A stretch of 64,000 nucleotides of DNA from Nocardioides jiangxiensis (GCF_030580915.1 NZ_JAUQTA010000001.1:1736001-1800000); one strand, 5' to 3'; positions 33,482-42,312 are shown, counted from the first letter of the stretch. Notes: a model not told the origin generated them from the letters alone. A program made the numbers and translations.

Positions 33482-34351
33482 ATGCAGTTCCAGGGGAAGC
33501 GGCTGACGGTCCTCCGCGGTGTCGTCGGCGCCGCCGCGCTCGCGGCGGTGCTCGGGACCACCGCGGGCTGTGGTGTCGCGGTCGCGGGAGCCGCCTGGCG
33601 CGAGGACCCGGCGGCCTCGCGTCAGGTCGAGCAGAACCCGGTGGGCTTCTCCTGCGCGGCGATGCAGCGCTGGGACGCGCAGCCGAGTCCGGAGCTGCCT
33701 GACCGTGACGAGCAGGACCGGATCGAGGAGGCCGTCGCGCAGGCATCCGGCCCCGGCTGGCGGGTGCTGGCGACGATGTCCACCCACCTCGGCGTCGTCG
33801 CTCTCGTCGACGGGGATGTGACCGCAGCGCGCGGGGCTCTGGCGCCGCGCGGCGTGGCACGGGTGGTTCGCCCCTCCCGTAGGCCCGACGTCACGTTCGT
33901 CGACCAGGTGGACGCCCTGCAGGCCGCGCCGCTGGGCCCTGTCGTCCGCCGTCTCGAGCGCGGGCTGCGTGGCCGCCCCGGCTGGGGGGACGTGACCCCG
34001 TGGGCCGAGAAGGAGGCCGTGGTCATCCAGTGGAAGGCGCCTGTGCCGAAGTACGTGCGGGCCCTGGCGGGTCGCCTTCCGGACGGGGTGAACGTCGCCG
34101 TCCTCGAGGCCCGGTTCAGCCAGGTCGACCTGCTGTGGGCGGCGCGGCGCATCCACGGAGCCGCCGACACCCTCGATGCGAAGGTCGTGCGGATCGGCCA
34201 GTGTGACGACCTGTCGGGCCTCCGGGTCGGTATGCCGCCCGAGGAGGTCCGCGTGCGGCGGGACGAGCTGGCGGCCGAGCTGACGCACCTGGCGGGACTT
34301 CCGGTGGAGGTCGTCGCCGACGACGGCCGCGGCCCCGGCGCCGCCGCCTGA
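33482..34351 (+). CDS. Exported protein of unknown function, second tandem paralogue
   Basis: A 289-residue protein, the same length as its upstream neighbour. It shares LGVVALVDGDVTAARGAL, AVVIQWKAPVPKYVRALAG and QCDDLSGLRVGMPP at matching positions, with the conserved cysteines (FSCAAMQ and GQCDDL). The signal region VVGAAALAAVLGTTAGCG includes a weak lipobox (TAGC). It therefore arose with the first gene by tandem duplication, long ago given the divergence. Function unknown; no catalytic motif is visible. Confidence 0.68.
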   Translation: MQFQGKRLTVLRGVVGAAALAAVLGTTAGCGVAVAGAAWREDPAASRQVEQNPVGFSCAAMQRWDAQPSPELPDRDEQDRIEEAVAQASGPGWRVLATMSTHLGVVALVDGDVTAARGALAPRGVARVVRPSRRPDVTFVDQVDALQAAPLGPVVRRLERGLRGRPGWGDVTPWAEKEAVVIQWKAPVPKYVRALAGRLPDGVNVAVLEARFSQVDLLWAARRIHGAADTLDAKVVRIGQCDDLSGLRVGMPPEEVRVRRDELAAELTHLAGLPVEVVADDGRGPGAAA

Positions 34352-34410
34352 GCGCGACCCACGACCCTGCCCGATCACCGGGCACCCCGCCGGACGCCGC
34401 GGCGTACGAC

Positions 34411-34416
34411 TAATCT
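34411..34416 (+). promoter_or_regulatory. -10 element of dcd, leaderless
   Basis: TAATCT, then 7 nt, then ATG 34424. A close match to the -10 consensus. Confidence 0.55.
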
Positions 34417-34423
34417 GCTGGCC

Positions 34424-34999
34424 ATGCTGCTCTCCGACCGGGACATCCTCAGCGAGATCGACGCTGAGCGGATCAAGATCGAGCCCTACGACCCCGCGAT
34501 GGTGCAGCCGTCGTCGATCGACTTCCGGCTGGACAAGTTCTTCCGGGTCTTCGACAACCACAAGTACCCCGCGATCGACCCGGCGGTGGACCAGTCCGAC
34601 CTGACCCGCATGGTCGAGGTCGAGGGCGACGAGCCGTTCATCCTGCACCCGGGGGAGTTCGTGCTCGGCTCGACGTTCGAGGTCGTCACGCTGCCTGACG
34701 ACCTTGCCGCACGCGTCGAGGGCAAGTCCTCGCTGGGCCGTCTCGGCCTGCTCACGCACGCGACCGCCGGCTTCGTCGACCCGGGCTTCTCGGGCCACGT
34801 CACCCTGGAGCTGGCCAACGTCGCGACGCTGCCGATCAAGCTCTACCCGGGCATGAAGATCGGCCAGCTCTGCTTCTTCAAGCTCTCCTCGGCCGCTCTC
34901 CACCCCTACGGCTCGGAGAAGTACGGCTCGCGCTACCAGGGCCAGCGCGGCCCGACCGCGTCCCGCTCCTTCGCGAACTTCCACCGCACCGAGATCTGA
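34424..34999 (+). CDS. dcd: dCTP deaminase (probably dUMP-forming)
   Basis: A 191-residue enzyme of standard length. [12 protein letters not shown] start, [72 protein letters not shown] with the catalytic Glu, and [15 protein letters not shown] at the nucleotide-binding end. Actinobacterial Dcd is commonly bifunctional, taking dCTP to dUMP in one step and so combining deaminase and dUTPase activity; this is inferred from kin such as M. tuberculosis Dcd. It feeds dTMP synthesis. Confidence 0.95.
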   Translation: MLLSDRDILSEIDAERIKIEPYDPAMVQPSSIDFRLDKFFRVFDNHKYPAIDPAVDQSDLTRMVEVEGDEPFILHPGEFVLGSTFEVVTLPDDLAARVEGKSSLGRLGLLTHATAGFVDPGFSGHVTLELANVATLPIKLYPGMKIGQLCFFKLSSAALHPYGSEKYGSRYQGQRGPTASRSFANFHRTEI

Positions 35000-35052
35000 T
35001 CACCCGGGCCGTCGAGGGCGCTCGCTGGCGCAGGTCACGGAGCGCGGCGCAC

Positions 35053-35910
35053 TCACCGCGCCGAGCTCCTGAACGCCGCCGGCGTCTGGCCGGCACGCAA
35101 CCGGAACCACGTCCCGAAGTTCGACGCGTCGTCGAACCCGACGGCCTCCCCGACGCGCGCCACGCTGAGATCGCTGTGCGCCAGCAGGCGGCGTGCCTCG
35201 AGCAGCACGCGCTCGTCCACCAGCTCCTTCGGAGTGCGCCCGGTGGCGGCCCGCGTCGCCCGGGCGAGGGTCCGCGGTGACCAGCCCAGCCGGGCGGCGT
35301 ACCAGGCGACGTCGTGGTGGTGCGCGTGCTCGGCCTCGAGCAGCTCACGGAAGGCCAGCCAGGGCTCGGAGCCGCGCGGCGCCCCGGGACGCGTGCTCGC
35401 CTGCGCGGTCAGGCGCAGCAGCATCGCCGAGAGCAGGTGCGTGAGGGCGGGGCCCCGGAGCTCGCGCGGCACGGTCGCGTCGTCGGCGAGGTCGGCGATC
35501 TCCTCCACCAGCGCCGGTACGCCGGCGGCCCGCGCGTCGTCCGGGGCCCACCAGCACGGAGCCGCGGGGGAGGTCGCCGCGACGAGCTCGGCGGTCGCCG
35601 GGTCGAGCAGGCCGGCGGGGAAGATCAGCACCCATCCGTCGTACCGGTGGACGTCGCCCCAGCGCTGCACCTGGCCGGGGCGCACCCAGAGCACGGCGCC
35701 GGGCTCGAGCGCGTGGTCGGCGAAGTCGAGCATGTGGGTGCCGTGGCCGGACGTCGGGAGCAGCAGGAAGTGGAACTCGGGGCGCTGGACGTCGACGAAG
35801 CCGTCGGGTCCGCCGCGCTCGAGCATCGCCCTGACGGTCGTCGCCTCGACCTCGCCGGCCTTGCCCTCGGGTGGGTGGTAGCCGACGGCGGCGATGGGGG
35901 TGTGTCGCAT
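35053..35910 (-). CDS. AraC-family transcription regulator
   Basis: A 285-residue regulator. Residues 1-150 form a cupin-like AraC sensor (HFLLLPTSGHGTHMLDFADHALEPGAVLWVRPGQVQRW). The C-terminal 100 residues hold two helix-turn-helix units (DVAWYAARLGWSPRTLARATRAATGRTPKELVDER and LSVARVGEAVGFDDASNFGTWFRLRAGQTPAAFR). ATG 35910 is 7 nt behind TAAGCT, leaderless. It is divergent from the reductase at 36013 with a 102-bp gap and most likely controls it; the inducer is unknown. Confidence 0.9.
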   Translation of the reverse strand: MRHTPIAAVGYHPPEGKAGEVEATTVRAMLERGGPDGFVDVQRPEFHFLLLPTSGHGTHMLDFADHALEPGAVLWVRPGQVQRWGDVHRYDGWVLIFPAGLLDPATAELVAATSPAAPCWWAPDDARAAGVPALVEEIADLADDATVPRELRGPALTHLLSAMLLRLTAQASTRPGAPRGSEPWLAFRELLEAEHAHHHDVAWYAARLGWSPRTLARATRAATGRTPKELVDERVLLEARRLLAHSDLSVARVGEAVGFDDASNFGTWFRLRAGQTPAAFRSSAR

Positions 35911-35917
35911 ATTCACC

Positions 35918-35923
35918 AGCTTA
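35918..35923 (-). promoter_or_regulatory. -10 element of the AraC gene
   Basis: Minus-strand TAAGCT, 7 nt before the ATG at 35910; leaderless layout. Confidence 0.45.
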
Positions 35924-36012
35924 GGTCGCGCCGAGACCGTGAGTACACGGCAAGCCGACACCAGAATGGTGACACATCAAGGAATTGATCCACCAGCGCA
36001 AAGGACACCGAC

Positions 36013-36627
36013 ATGACCACCATCGCAATCTTCGGCGGCACCGGCTACGCGGGCGGCCACATCGCCCGCGAGGCGCAGGCCCGTGGCCACGAGGTCACCA
36101 TCGTCTCCCGCTCCGCCGAGACGCCCGGCGCGATCACGGGCTCGTTTGCCGACGAGGCCTTCGTGAAGCAGCTCGCCGCCGACCACGACCACATCGTCGT
36201 CGCCACGCAGCCCGACGGTCTCCTCGAGGCCCTGCCCACGCTGGTGGGCGCGGCCCGCGACGGCGGCGCCCGTCTGAGCTTCGTCGGTGGCGCCGGCTCG
36301 ACCCTCGTCGCCGAGGGTGGCCCGCAGCTCGTCGAGACGCCGGACTTCCCCGAGGAGTACAAGGGCGTCGCCCTCCAGCACGGTGCCGTGCTCGAGGCGC
36401 TGCGTTCCGACGACAACGGTGCGGACTGGTTCTACGTGTCGCCGGCTGCGGTCTTCGGCGCCTGGGCCGAGGGCACGGCCACCGGGTCCTACCGCACCTC
36501 CGACGACGTGCTGCTCGTCGACGCCGCGGGCGAGTCGAAGATCGGCGGCGCCGACTACGCGAAGGCCTATGTCGACGAGATCGAGAACCGCGCCCACGTC
36601 AACAAGCGCTTCCACGTCGCCTACTGA
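36013..36627 (+). CDS. NAD(P)-binding NmrA/YwnB-like oxidoreductase
   Basis: A 204-residue Rossmann protein. IAIFGGTGYAGGHIAREAQARGHEVTIVSRS is the GxxGxxG dinucleotide fold; FVGGAGSTLVAEGG and WFYVSPAAVFG are typical of the YwnB/NADH-flavin reductase-like atypical SDR group. There is no YxxxK catalytic pair. It may reduce a quinone or flavin or act as a redox sensor; not known. AAAGGA lies 6 nt before the ATG. Controlled probably by the divergent AraC regulator. A hairpin terminator follows. Confidence 0.85.
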   Translation: MTTIAIFGGTGYAGGHIAREAQARGHEVTIVSRSAETPGAITGSFADEAFVKQLAADHDHIVVATQPDGLLEALPTLVGAARDGGARLSFVGGAGSTLVAEGGPQLVETPDFPEEYKGVALQHGAVLEALRSDDNGADWFYVSPAAVFGAWAEGTATGSYRTSDDVLLVDAAGESKIGGADYAKAYVDEIENRAHVNKRFHVAY

Positions 36628-36652
36628 CGACGCGCCTCGCGCTCCGTAGCCG

Positions 36653-36686
36653 GAGGCCGCCGCACCCGTGAGGGGACGGCGGCCTC
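36653..36686 (+). terminator. Terminator of the YwnB-like gene
   Basis: A 10-bp perfect stem (GAGGCCGCCG and CGGCGGCCTC) with a 14-nt loop, 25 bp past the stop. Confidence 0.65.
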
Positions 36687-36728
36687 TGCCGTGTCTTGAG
36701 GGCGGGCGCTGACGAAATTACCCAACAT

Positions 36729-36756
36729 TTGACTTTCGTTATTCAATCCATACAAG
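36729..36756 (+). promoter_or_regulatory. Promoter of the siderophore uptake operon
   Basis: TTGACT (36729-36734), 16 bp, TACAAG (36751-36756). The -10 lies under the iron box, so a bound repressor would block RNA polymerase. The flank is AT-rich against the rest of the window. Confidence 0.5.
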
Positions 36757-36771
36757 GTAAGCCTTACCTAA
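36753..36771. promoter_or_regulatory. DtxR/IdeR iron box
   Basis: AGGTAAG-C-CTTACCT is a perfect palindrome and fits the DtxR/IdeR operator consensus (TTAGGTTAGSCTAACCTAA) at most positions. It lies 27 bp before the start of the binding-protein gene, as expected for iron-repressed siderophore uptake. Confidence 0.88.
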
Positions 36772-36797
36772 GTTTGATCGACGGAAGTGATCTCCAG

Positions 36798-37839
36798 ATG
36801 AAGCTCCGCATGACCGCCCCCGCCACGGCGGCCGCTCTCCTCACCGGCCTGACCGCGTGTGGTGCCTCGGGCGCCGACACCGGCCACACCACCGGCACTG
36901 GACCCTCGGCTGCGGCTGCCGGTGCGTTCCCGGTGACCATCGAGCACGCCTACGGCGAGACGGTCATCGACGAGAAGCCGGTCCGGGTCGCGACGGTCGC
37001 CTGGGCGAACCAGGAAGTCCCGCTCGCCCTCGGCCTCGTGCCGGTCGGCATGAGCAAGGCGGCCTGGGGCGACGACGACGGCGACGGCGTGCTCCCGTGG
37101 GTCGAGGAGCGGCTCACCGAGCTGCACGCGGAGACGCCGGTCCTCTTCGACGAGTCCGAGGGCATCGACTACGAGGCCGTCGCCGACACCGAGCCCGACG
37201 TCATCCTCGCGTCGTACTCCGGCCTGACGAAGGAGGAGTACGACAGGCTCTCCCGGATCGCCCCGGTCGTCGCCGAGCCCGGCGTGCCCTGGGGCACGTC
37301 GATGGATGACATGGTCCGCATGAACAGCACCGCCCTCGGCCTCGCGAGGGAGGGCGTCGCGCTCGTCGCGCGGCTCGACTCCGAGATCCGGGAGTCGCTC
37401 GCCGAGCACCCGTCGCTCGAGGGCAGGAAGGTCCTCTTCAGCTACGTCGACCCGACCGACATGAGCAAGGTCGGCTTCTACACGACCCACGACACGCGTC
37501 CGGGGTTCCTCGCCGGTCTCGGCCTCCCGCAGCCCTCCGTCGTGACGGCCACCTCGGCGACGTCGACGAGCTTCTACGAGACGGTCAGCTCCGAGCAGGC
37601 GGCGAAGTTCGCGGACGTCGACGTCGTCGTCGCCTACGGCAACCCTGACGGCTCCACCCTCGAGGCGCTCCAGGCCGACCCGCTGATCGGCAAGATCCCG
37701 GCGATCCGCAAGGGCGCGGTCGCGGTCCTGCCGGACGCGACCCCGCTCGCCGCCTCCGCCAACCCGTCGCCCCTCTCGATCGGCTGGGGCATCGACCGGT
37801 ACTTCGACCTCCTCGCCTCCGCAGCCGACAAGGCCTTAG
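36798..37839 (+). CDS. Ferric-siderophore binding lipoprotein; stop codon lost by a one-base shift
   Basis: A periplasmic-binding (FecB/FepB-like) lipoprotein of about 346 residues. Lipobox LTAC, then HAYGETVIDEKPVRVATVAWANQEVPLALGLVPVG, an EPDVILASYSGLTKEEYDRLSRIAPVV clamp segment, and the usual end IGWGIDRYFDLLASAADKA. A stop is expected there: the DNA reads GCCTTAGATG, where GCC-TAG-ATG would be natural. The extra T removes the stop and the frame stays open to 39917, through permease 1 out of frame and permease 2 in frame. The true product end is uncertain. It captures ferric siderophores for the transporter that follows. Confidence 0.8.
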
Positions 37840-38889
37840 ATGTCCCTGCAGCTCACCCGACCCGGTCCGTCGCTCGCCGCGGTCGCCACACCGCGGCGAG
37901 CGACGGGTCGTCCTGCCTGGCTCCTCGCGGCGCTGCTGGTCGCGGGAGCTGCGTCGGTCGCGTCGGTCGCCCTCGGCCTCGCCGCCGTCAGCTGGTCCGA
38001 CATCGGCCGGGGCCTGACCGGAGACGACGCCACGCTCGGCGCAGCGGCGGTCGCGCGGCGCGTGCCCCGCACAGCCCTCGCCCTCCTGGTCGGTGGCGCG
38101 CTCGGCCTGGCCGGCGCCGTCATGCAAGGGGTCACGCGGAACCCGCTGGCCGATCCGGCCATGCTCGGCATCACGAACGGCGCATCCCTGGCCGTCGTCT
38201 CCGGCATCGCGTTCTTCGGGCTCTCCTCGCCCACCGCCTACATCGCGGTCGCGATCACCGGAGCCGCGGTGACCGCAGTCGTGGTCTGGACGATCGGGTC
38301 GCTCGGTCGCGGCGGCGCCACACCGCTCAAGCTCGCGCTCGCCGGAGCCGCGACAGCGGCCGCCCTCTCCTCGCTCGTCAGCGCCGTGCTGCTGCCCCGC
38401 CTCGACGTGATGAACACCTTCCGCTTCTGGCAGGTCGGCGGCGTCGGCGGTGCCACCTGGGACCGCATCGGGCTGGTGCTGCCGTTCCTTCTCGCCGGAA
38501 CCGGCGGCTGCCTGGCGATGGCCCGCGGGCTGAACGCTCTCGCGCTCGGCGACGACGTGGCGGCCGGTCTGGGGCTGCACGTCGGCCGGACCCGTCTGGC
38601 CGCGGGCGCCGCGGCTGTCGTCCTGTGTGGCGCTGCCACCGCGATCGCCGGGCCGATCGCCTTCGTGGGCCTCGTCGTCCCCCACCTCTGCCGTCTCCTC
38701 GTCGGTGTCGACCACCGCTGGGTGCTGCCCCTGGCCATCGTGGTGGGCGGCGCGCTGCTCACCAGCGCCGACGTGGCCGGACGACTGGTGGCCCGGCCCG
38801 ACGAGGTCGAGGTCGGCATCGTCACGGCGCTGATCGGTGCGCCCGTGCTGATCGGCATCGTTCGCCGTACCCGGATGCGTGCGCTGTGA
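37840..38889 (+). CDS. FecCD-type siderophore ABC transporter permease 1
   Basis: A 349-residue permease with about nine to ten membrane helices. RRVPRTALALLVGGALGLAGAVMQGVTRNPLADPAMLGITNGASLAVV is the family block near residues 74-120, and IAGPIAFVGLVVPHLCRLLVGVDHRWVLP near 270 is the second. It pairs with the next permease (overlap GTGA) to form the heterodimeric channel for ferric siderophores. Its ATG follows at once after the expected end of the binding protein. Confidence 0.92.
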   Translation: MSLQLTRPGPSLAAVATPRRATGRPAWLLAALLVAGAASVASVALGLAAVSWSDIGRGLTGDDATLGAAAVARRVPRTALALLVGGALGLAGAVMQGVTRNPLADPAMLGITNGASLAVVSGIAFFGLSSPTAYIAVAITGAAVTAVVVWTIGSLGRGGATPLKLALAGAATAAALSSLVSAVLLPRLDVMNTFRFWQVGGVGGATWDRIGLVLPFLLAGTGGCLAMARGLNALALGDDVAAGLGLHVGRTRLAAGAAAVVLCGAATAIAGPIAFVGLVVPHLCRLLVGVDHRWVLPLAIVVGGALLTSADVAGRLVARPDEVEVGIVTALIGAPVLIGIVRRTRMRAL

Positions 38890-39917
38890 GCACCACGGTC
38901 AGCGTGCTGGGCGCCGGTCGTCGGCGTCGCGCGCAGCGGCGTACGACGGTGGTGGCGGTGCTCGCCGTGCTGGTGGTCGCCGCGTGGTTCACCAGCCTGA
39001 TGGTGGGGCACCGCTTCTACGGACCCGGTGACGTCCTCCAGGTCCTGCTCGGCCAGCCGGTGCCCGGCGCCTCGTTTACCGTCGGAGACCTCCGGTTGCC
39101 GCGCGCCTTCCTCGCGGCGCTCACGGGAGCGGCGTTCGGGCTGGGCGGGGCGACCTTCCAGACGATGCTGCGCAACCCCCTCGCGTCGCCGGACGTCATC
39201 GGCATCAGCACGGGCGCGTCCGCGGCGGGTGTCTTCGCCATCGTGGTGCTGGGACTCAGCGGGCCGGCGGTCTCGGGCATCGCCGTGGTCGCGGCGCTCG
39301 GTGTCGCCCTCGGCATCCACGTGCTCGCCTGGCAGGACGGCGTCGTCGGCTCGCGGCTCGTCCTCATCGGCATCGGTGTCGCGGCGATGCTGCACGCCGT
39401 CGTCTCGTGGGTGCTCATCCAGGCCTCGGAGTGGGACGTGCAGGCGGCGATGCGCTGGTTCACGGGCAACCTCAACAGCGCGGACTGGCCCCTCGTGGTC
39501 CCGCTCGCGGTGGTCATGGTCGTGGTCGTCCCGGTGCTCCTGGCGCAGGCTGCCTCGCTCGACCTGCTGCACCTCGGCGACGACACAGCCGCCGCCCTCG
39601 GCGTGCCCGTGGAGCGGACCCGGCTGGTCTGCGTGATCGCGGCGGCCGTCCTAGTCGCCTGCGCCACGGCCGCCGCCGGTCCCATCGCCTTCGTGGCGTT
39701 CCTGGCCGGACCGATCGCCGCCCGGCTGGTGGGTGGGGCGCGGTCCCTGCTCGTTCCCGCTGCGCTGGTCGGCGCGCTGATCGTGCTCCTCGGTGACCAG
39801 GCGGGGCAGTGGGCGCTCGGTGTCCGCTACCCGGTGGGTGTCGTCACCGGGGCGCTGGGAGCGCCGTACCTCGTCCACCTGCTCATCCGCACCAACCGGA
39901 CGGGAGGCGGCCTGTGA
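38886..39917 (+). CDS. FecCD-type siderophore ABC transporter permease 2
   Basis: A 343-residue permease starting at GTG. LRLPRAFLAALTGAAFGLGGATFQTMLRNPLASPDVIGISTGASAAGVF and AGPIAFVAFLAGPIAARLVGG are the family blocks; about nine to ten helices. The frame is the same as that of the binding-protein reading frame, so sequence-based gene callers may fuse the two. GTGA overlaps on both sides show it is translated from its own start, coupled to its neighbours. Confidence 0.92.
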   Translation: MSTTVSVLGAGRRRRAQRRTTVVAVLAVLVVAAWFTSLMVGHRFYGPGDVLQVLLGQPVPGASFTVGDLRLPRAFLAALTGAAFGLGGATFQTMLRNPLASPDVIGISTGASAAGVFAIVVLGLSGPAVSGIAVVAALGVALGIHVLAWQDGVVGSRLVLIGIGVAAMLHAVVSWVLIQASEWDVQAAMRWFTGNLNSADWPLVVPLAVVMVVVVPVLLAQAASLDLLHLGDDTAAALGVPVERTRLVCVIAAAVLVACATAAAGPIAFVAFLAGPIAARLVGGARSLLVPAALVGALIVLLGDQAGQWALGVRYPVGVVTGALGAPYLVHLLIRTNRTGGGL

Positions 39918-40711
39918 GGCTCACGGCCCACTCACTCACCCTCGCGTACGACGGCCGGCCGGTCGCCACGGACCTCTCGCTCGACCTGCCGGAGGGCCAG
40001 GTCACGGTCATCGTCGGCGCCAACGCCTGCGGCAAGTCGACGCTTCTCCGGGCACTCGCCCGCCTGCTGCGGCCCACGGCCGGCCAGGTGGTGCTCGACG
40101 GGCGCGACATCCACGGGGTCCCGACGCGGGAGCTGGCCCGGTCCCTCGGGTTGCTGCCGCAGACACCGCTCGCCCCCGAGGGGATCGTCGTCGGCGACCT
40201 CGTCGCGCGAGGCCGCCATCCGCACCAGGGGCTGCTCCGCCGCTGGACGTCGCAGGACGCCGCAGCCGTCGCTGCTGCCCTCGACGCGACCGGCACGGCC
40301 GCCCTCGTGGACCGCCCCGTCGACGAGCTCTCGGGCGGCCAGCGCCAGCGGGTCTGGATCGCGATGGCGCTCGCGCAGCAGACGTCGGTGCTGCTGCTCG
40401 ACGAGCCCACGACGTACCTCGACCTGAGCCACCAGGTCGACGTGCTCGACCTGCTGACCGACCTCAACCGGTCGCGCGGCGTCACGATCGGGATGGTGCT
40501 CCACGACCTCAACCTGGCGGCGCGGTACGCCGACCACGTCGTCGCCCTGCGTGCCGGCGAAATCGTGGCAGCCGGGCCTCCCTCCGACGTGGTCACCGCG
40601 GAGCTGGTCCGGGACGTCTTCGGGATGGAGGCGCAGGTCATCGAGGACCCCGTCGCCCGCACGCCGCTCGTGGTCCCGGTGGGCCGCCACCACTGCAAGG
40701 AGCCCGCATGA
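39914..40711 (+). CDS. FepC-type ABC transporter ATP-binding protein
   Basis: A 265-residue ATPase. Walker A VIVGANACGKSTLL near residue 33-46 (Ala-Cys replace the common Pro-Asn-Gly), LPQTPLAP Q-loop, signature LSGGQRQRVWIAMALAQ, Walker B VLLLDEPTTYLDL, and H-loop VLHDLNLAARYADHV. It energises ferric-siderophore import with the two permeases. GTG start overlaps the permease 2 stop. Confidence 0.94.
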   Translation: MRLTAHSLTLAYDGRPVATDLSLDLPEGQVTVIVGANACGKSTLLRALARLLRPTAGQVVLDGRDIHGVPTRELARSLGLLPQTPLAPEGIVVGDLVARGRHPHQGLLRRWTSQDAAAVAAALDATGTAALVDRPVDELSGGQRQRVWIAMALAQQTSVLLLDEPTTYLDLSHQVDVLDLLTDLNRSRGVTIGMVLHDLNLAARYADHVVALRAGEIVAAGPPSDVVTAELVRDVFGMEAQVIEDPVARTPLVVPVGRHHCKEPA

Positions 40712-41682
40712 CGACCAGCACCGCGTTGCCGATGCTGCTGACCGAGGTCACGGTCGCCGCTGTGGAGCGGCTCTCCCCGTCGTTCGTCCGCGTCGAGCTG
40801 GCCTCGCGCGAGCTCGCCGACTTCGGCGTCGACGGACCGCTGCTCGACCAGCGGATCAAGCTCGTCTTCCCGAACGACGCCGGTGAGCTCCCCTCCCTCG
40901 AGGGGGCCGACGCGTCCTGGCTGGGCACGTGGCTGCAGCAGCCGGCCGGCGAGCGTGGCCCGATGCGGACCTACACGGTGCGCGATGTCGTCGGCTCCGG
41001 CGCGTGCACGCGGGTCGTCGTGGACATCGTCGTCCACGAGCCGCCGTGCGGCCCGGGGTCGACCTGGGCGCGATCCGCCCGCGTGGGCGACCGGCTGGTG
41101 GTGCTGGGTCCACGGCGAGGGGTGCCCTTCGCTGGCATCGAGTTCGCGCCGCACGAGGCGATGGACGAGATGGTGCTGGTCGGCGACGAGACCGCCGTGC
41201 CGGCCATCGCCGCCATCCTGCGCGACCTCCCGGGGACGGCCGTCGGTCGCGTCCTGCTGGAGGTGCCCGTCGCCGGGGACGTCCAGGACCTCACGGCCCC
41301 GCCGGGCATGGTCGTGACCTGGCTGCCGCGCAACGGCGCCGCCCACGGCACCCGGATCCTGGCCGCGGCGGCCGAGCGACTCGGCGTACGGGTGGCGGGG
41401 GAGCCTGCGCGGTCGGCCGCGGCAGCGGAGCCGGCCCGGCTGGCGCTGGCGGCTGACGACGAGGTCGACCCGGAGCTATGGGAGACGCCCGGATACTCCT
41501 CCTCGGGGGAGCCGCTCGACGGAGGCGGGGCGGCGGTGCTGCCCGGTGTGTACGCGTGGGTCGCAGGGGAGTCCGCGATGGTCACCGCCCTCCGCCGCTA
41601 CCTGGTCAGGGAGCTCGGCATCGACCGCTCGCAGGTGGCCTTCATGGGCTACTGGCGCCGCGGCGTCTCGATGCGCTCCTGA
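40708..41682 (+). CDS. Siderophore-interacting protein (ferric-siderophore reductase)
   Basis: A 324-residue flavoprotein of the ViuB/SIP family. MRTYTVRDV near residue 90 is the RxYT flavin motif; VLGPRRGVPFAG and EMVLVGDETAVPAIAAILRDLP mark the FAD and NAD(P)H halves; WVAGESAMVTALRRYLVRELG and FMGYWRRG end the domain. Residues 225-255 (ARSAAAAEPARLALAADDE) form a low-complexity insert. It should reduce the Fe(III) complex in the cytoplasm to release iron. Last gene of the iron operon. Confidence 0.92.
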   Translation: MTTSTALPMLLTEVTVAAVERLSPSFVRVELASRELADFGVDGPLLDQRIKLVFPNDAGELPSLEGADASWLGTWLQQPAGERGPMRTYTVRDVVGSGACTRVVVDIVVHEPPCGPGSTWARSARVGDRLVVLGPRRGVPFAGIEFAPHEAMDEMVLVGDETAVPAIAAILRDLPGTAVGRVLLEVPVAGDVQDLTAPPGMVVTWLPRNGAAHGTRILAAAAERLGVRVAGEPARSAAAAEPARLALAADDEVDPELWETPGYSSSGEPLDGGGAAVLPGVYAWVAGESAMVTALRRYLVRELGIDRSQVAFMGYWRRGVSMRS

Positions 41683-41694
41683 CCCGGGGAAGCC

Positions 41695-41730
41695 GAACGC
41701 CGCCGCACCGATCTCGGGGCGGCGGCGTTC
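41695..41730. terminator. Bidirectional terminator after the iron uptake operon
   Basis: A 12-bp perfect stem (GAACGCCGCCGC and complement) with a 12-nt loop between the convergent siderophore reductase and SRPBCC genes. Confidence 0.75.
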
Positions 41731-41743
41731 CCTCCGGTGGGTC

Positions 41744-42196
41744 TCAGGACTCGGCGGCGGCCTTCAGCTTCGTCAGGCCCTTGTCGAAGTCCTTGGCGAT
41801 CGCCTTGTCGAAGAAGAGCTTGCCGAGGATGGCGAACGCGAGGTTGCGCTCGCCGGACATCGTCCAGTCGACACGCGTGCCGGTGCCCTGCGGGGTCAGC
41901 GTGAAGACGGTCTTGTTGCTCGCCTTGAACGGCTTGAGGAACTCCAGGTCGATGTCGATCCGCTCCGGGGTCGAGGCGGTGATCTCCATGGAGCCCTGGC
42001 CGACCTTGTTGTTGCCCTCCCAGGCGTAGTGCGCGCCGACGCCGGCCTCGGCGCCCGTGTAGCTCCGCTTCACTGCGGGGTCGAGCTCCTCCCACGGCGA
42101 CCACGCCGTCCAGTTGCGGAAGTCGTCGATATGCGTGTGGACGACGGCCGGCGCGGCGTCGATGCCGATGCTGCGGGAGTTCTCGAAGTGAGGCAT
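41744..42196 (-). CDS. SRPBCC (polyketide cyclase/Bet v1-like) family protein
   Basis: A 150-residue ligand-binding fold protein. MPHFENSRSIGIDAAPAVVHTHIDDFRNWTAWSPWEELDP is the standard SRPBCC start, followed by YTGAEAGVGAHYAWEGNNKVGQGSMEI and TRVDWTMSGERNLAFAILGKLFFDKAIAKDFDKGLTKLKA. Such proteins bind hydrophobic ligands; none is known here. ATG 42196 lies 7 nt behind TAGCCT on the minus strand, so the longer GTG-started frame is not used. Confidence 0.85.
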   Translation of the reverse strand: MPHFENSRSIGIDAAPAVVHTHIDDFRNWTAWSPWEELDPAVKRSYTGAEAGVGAHYAWEGNNKVGQGSMEITASTPERIDIDLEFLKPFKASNKTVFTLTPQGTGTRVDWTMSGERNLAFAILGKLFFDKAIAKDFDKGLTKLKAAAES

Positions 42197-42203
42197 GGCG
42201 AGA

Positions 42204-42209
42204 AGGCTA
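42204..42209 (-). promoter_or_regulatory. -10 element of the SRPBCC gene
   Basis: Minus-strand TAGCCT, 7 nt before the ATG; leaderless layout. Confidence 0.4.
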
Positions 42210-42312
42210 GTCCTCGGTGCCGGACGGCTCTCGGCGTACGGCGGTGCCGGCTCGATGGTGGCGAGACGCGCTGACGGCACGTGCGGGAGCTCGCTCGTGC
42301 CGAGGGGAAATG

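Noticed and set aside
36696..39917. A single 1073-residue fusion of binding protein and permease
   Set aside because: The middle third is permease 1 read out of frame, and each downstream gene has its own coupled start. The open frame is best explained by a lost stop.
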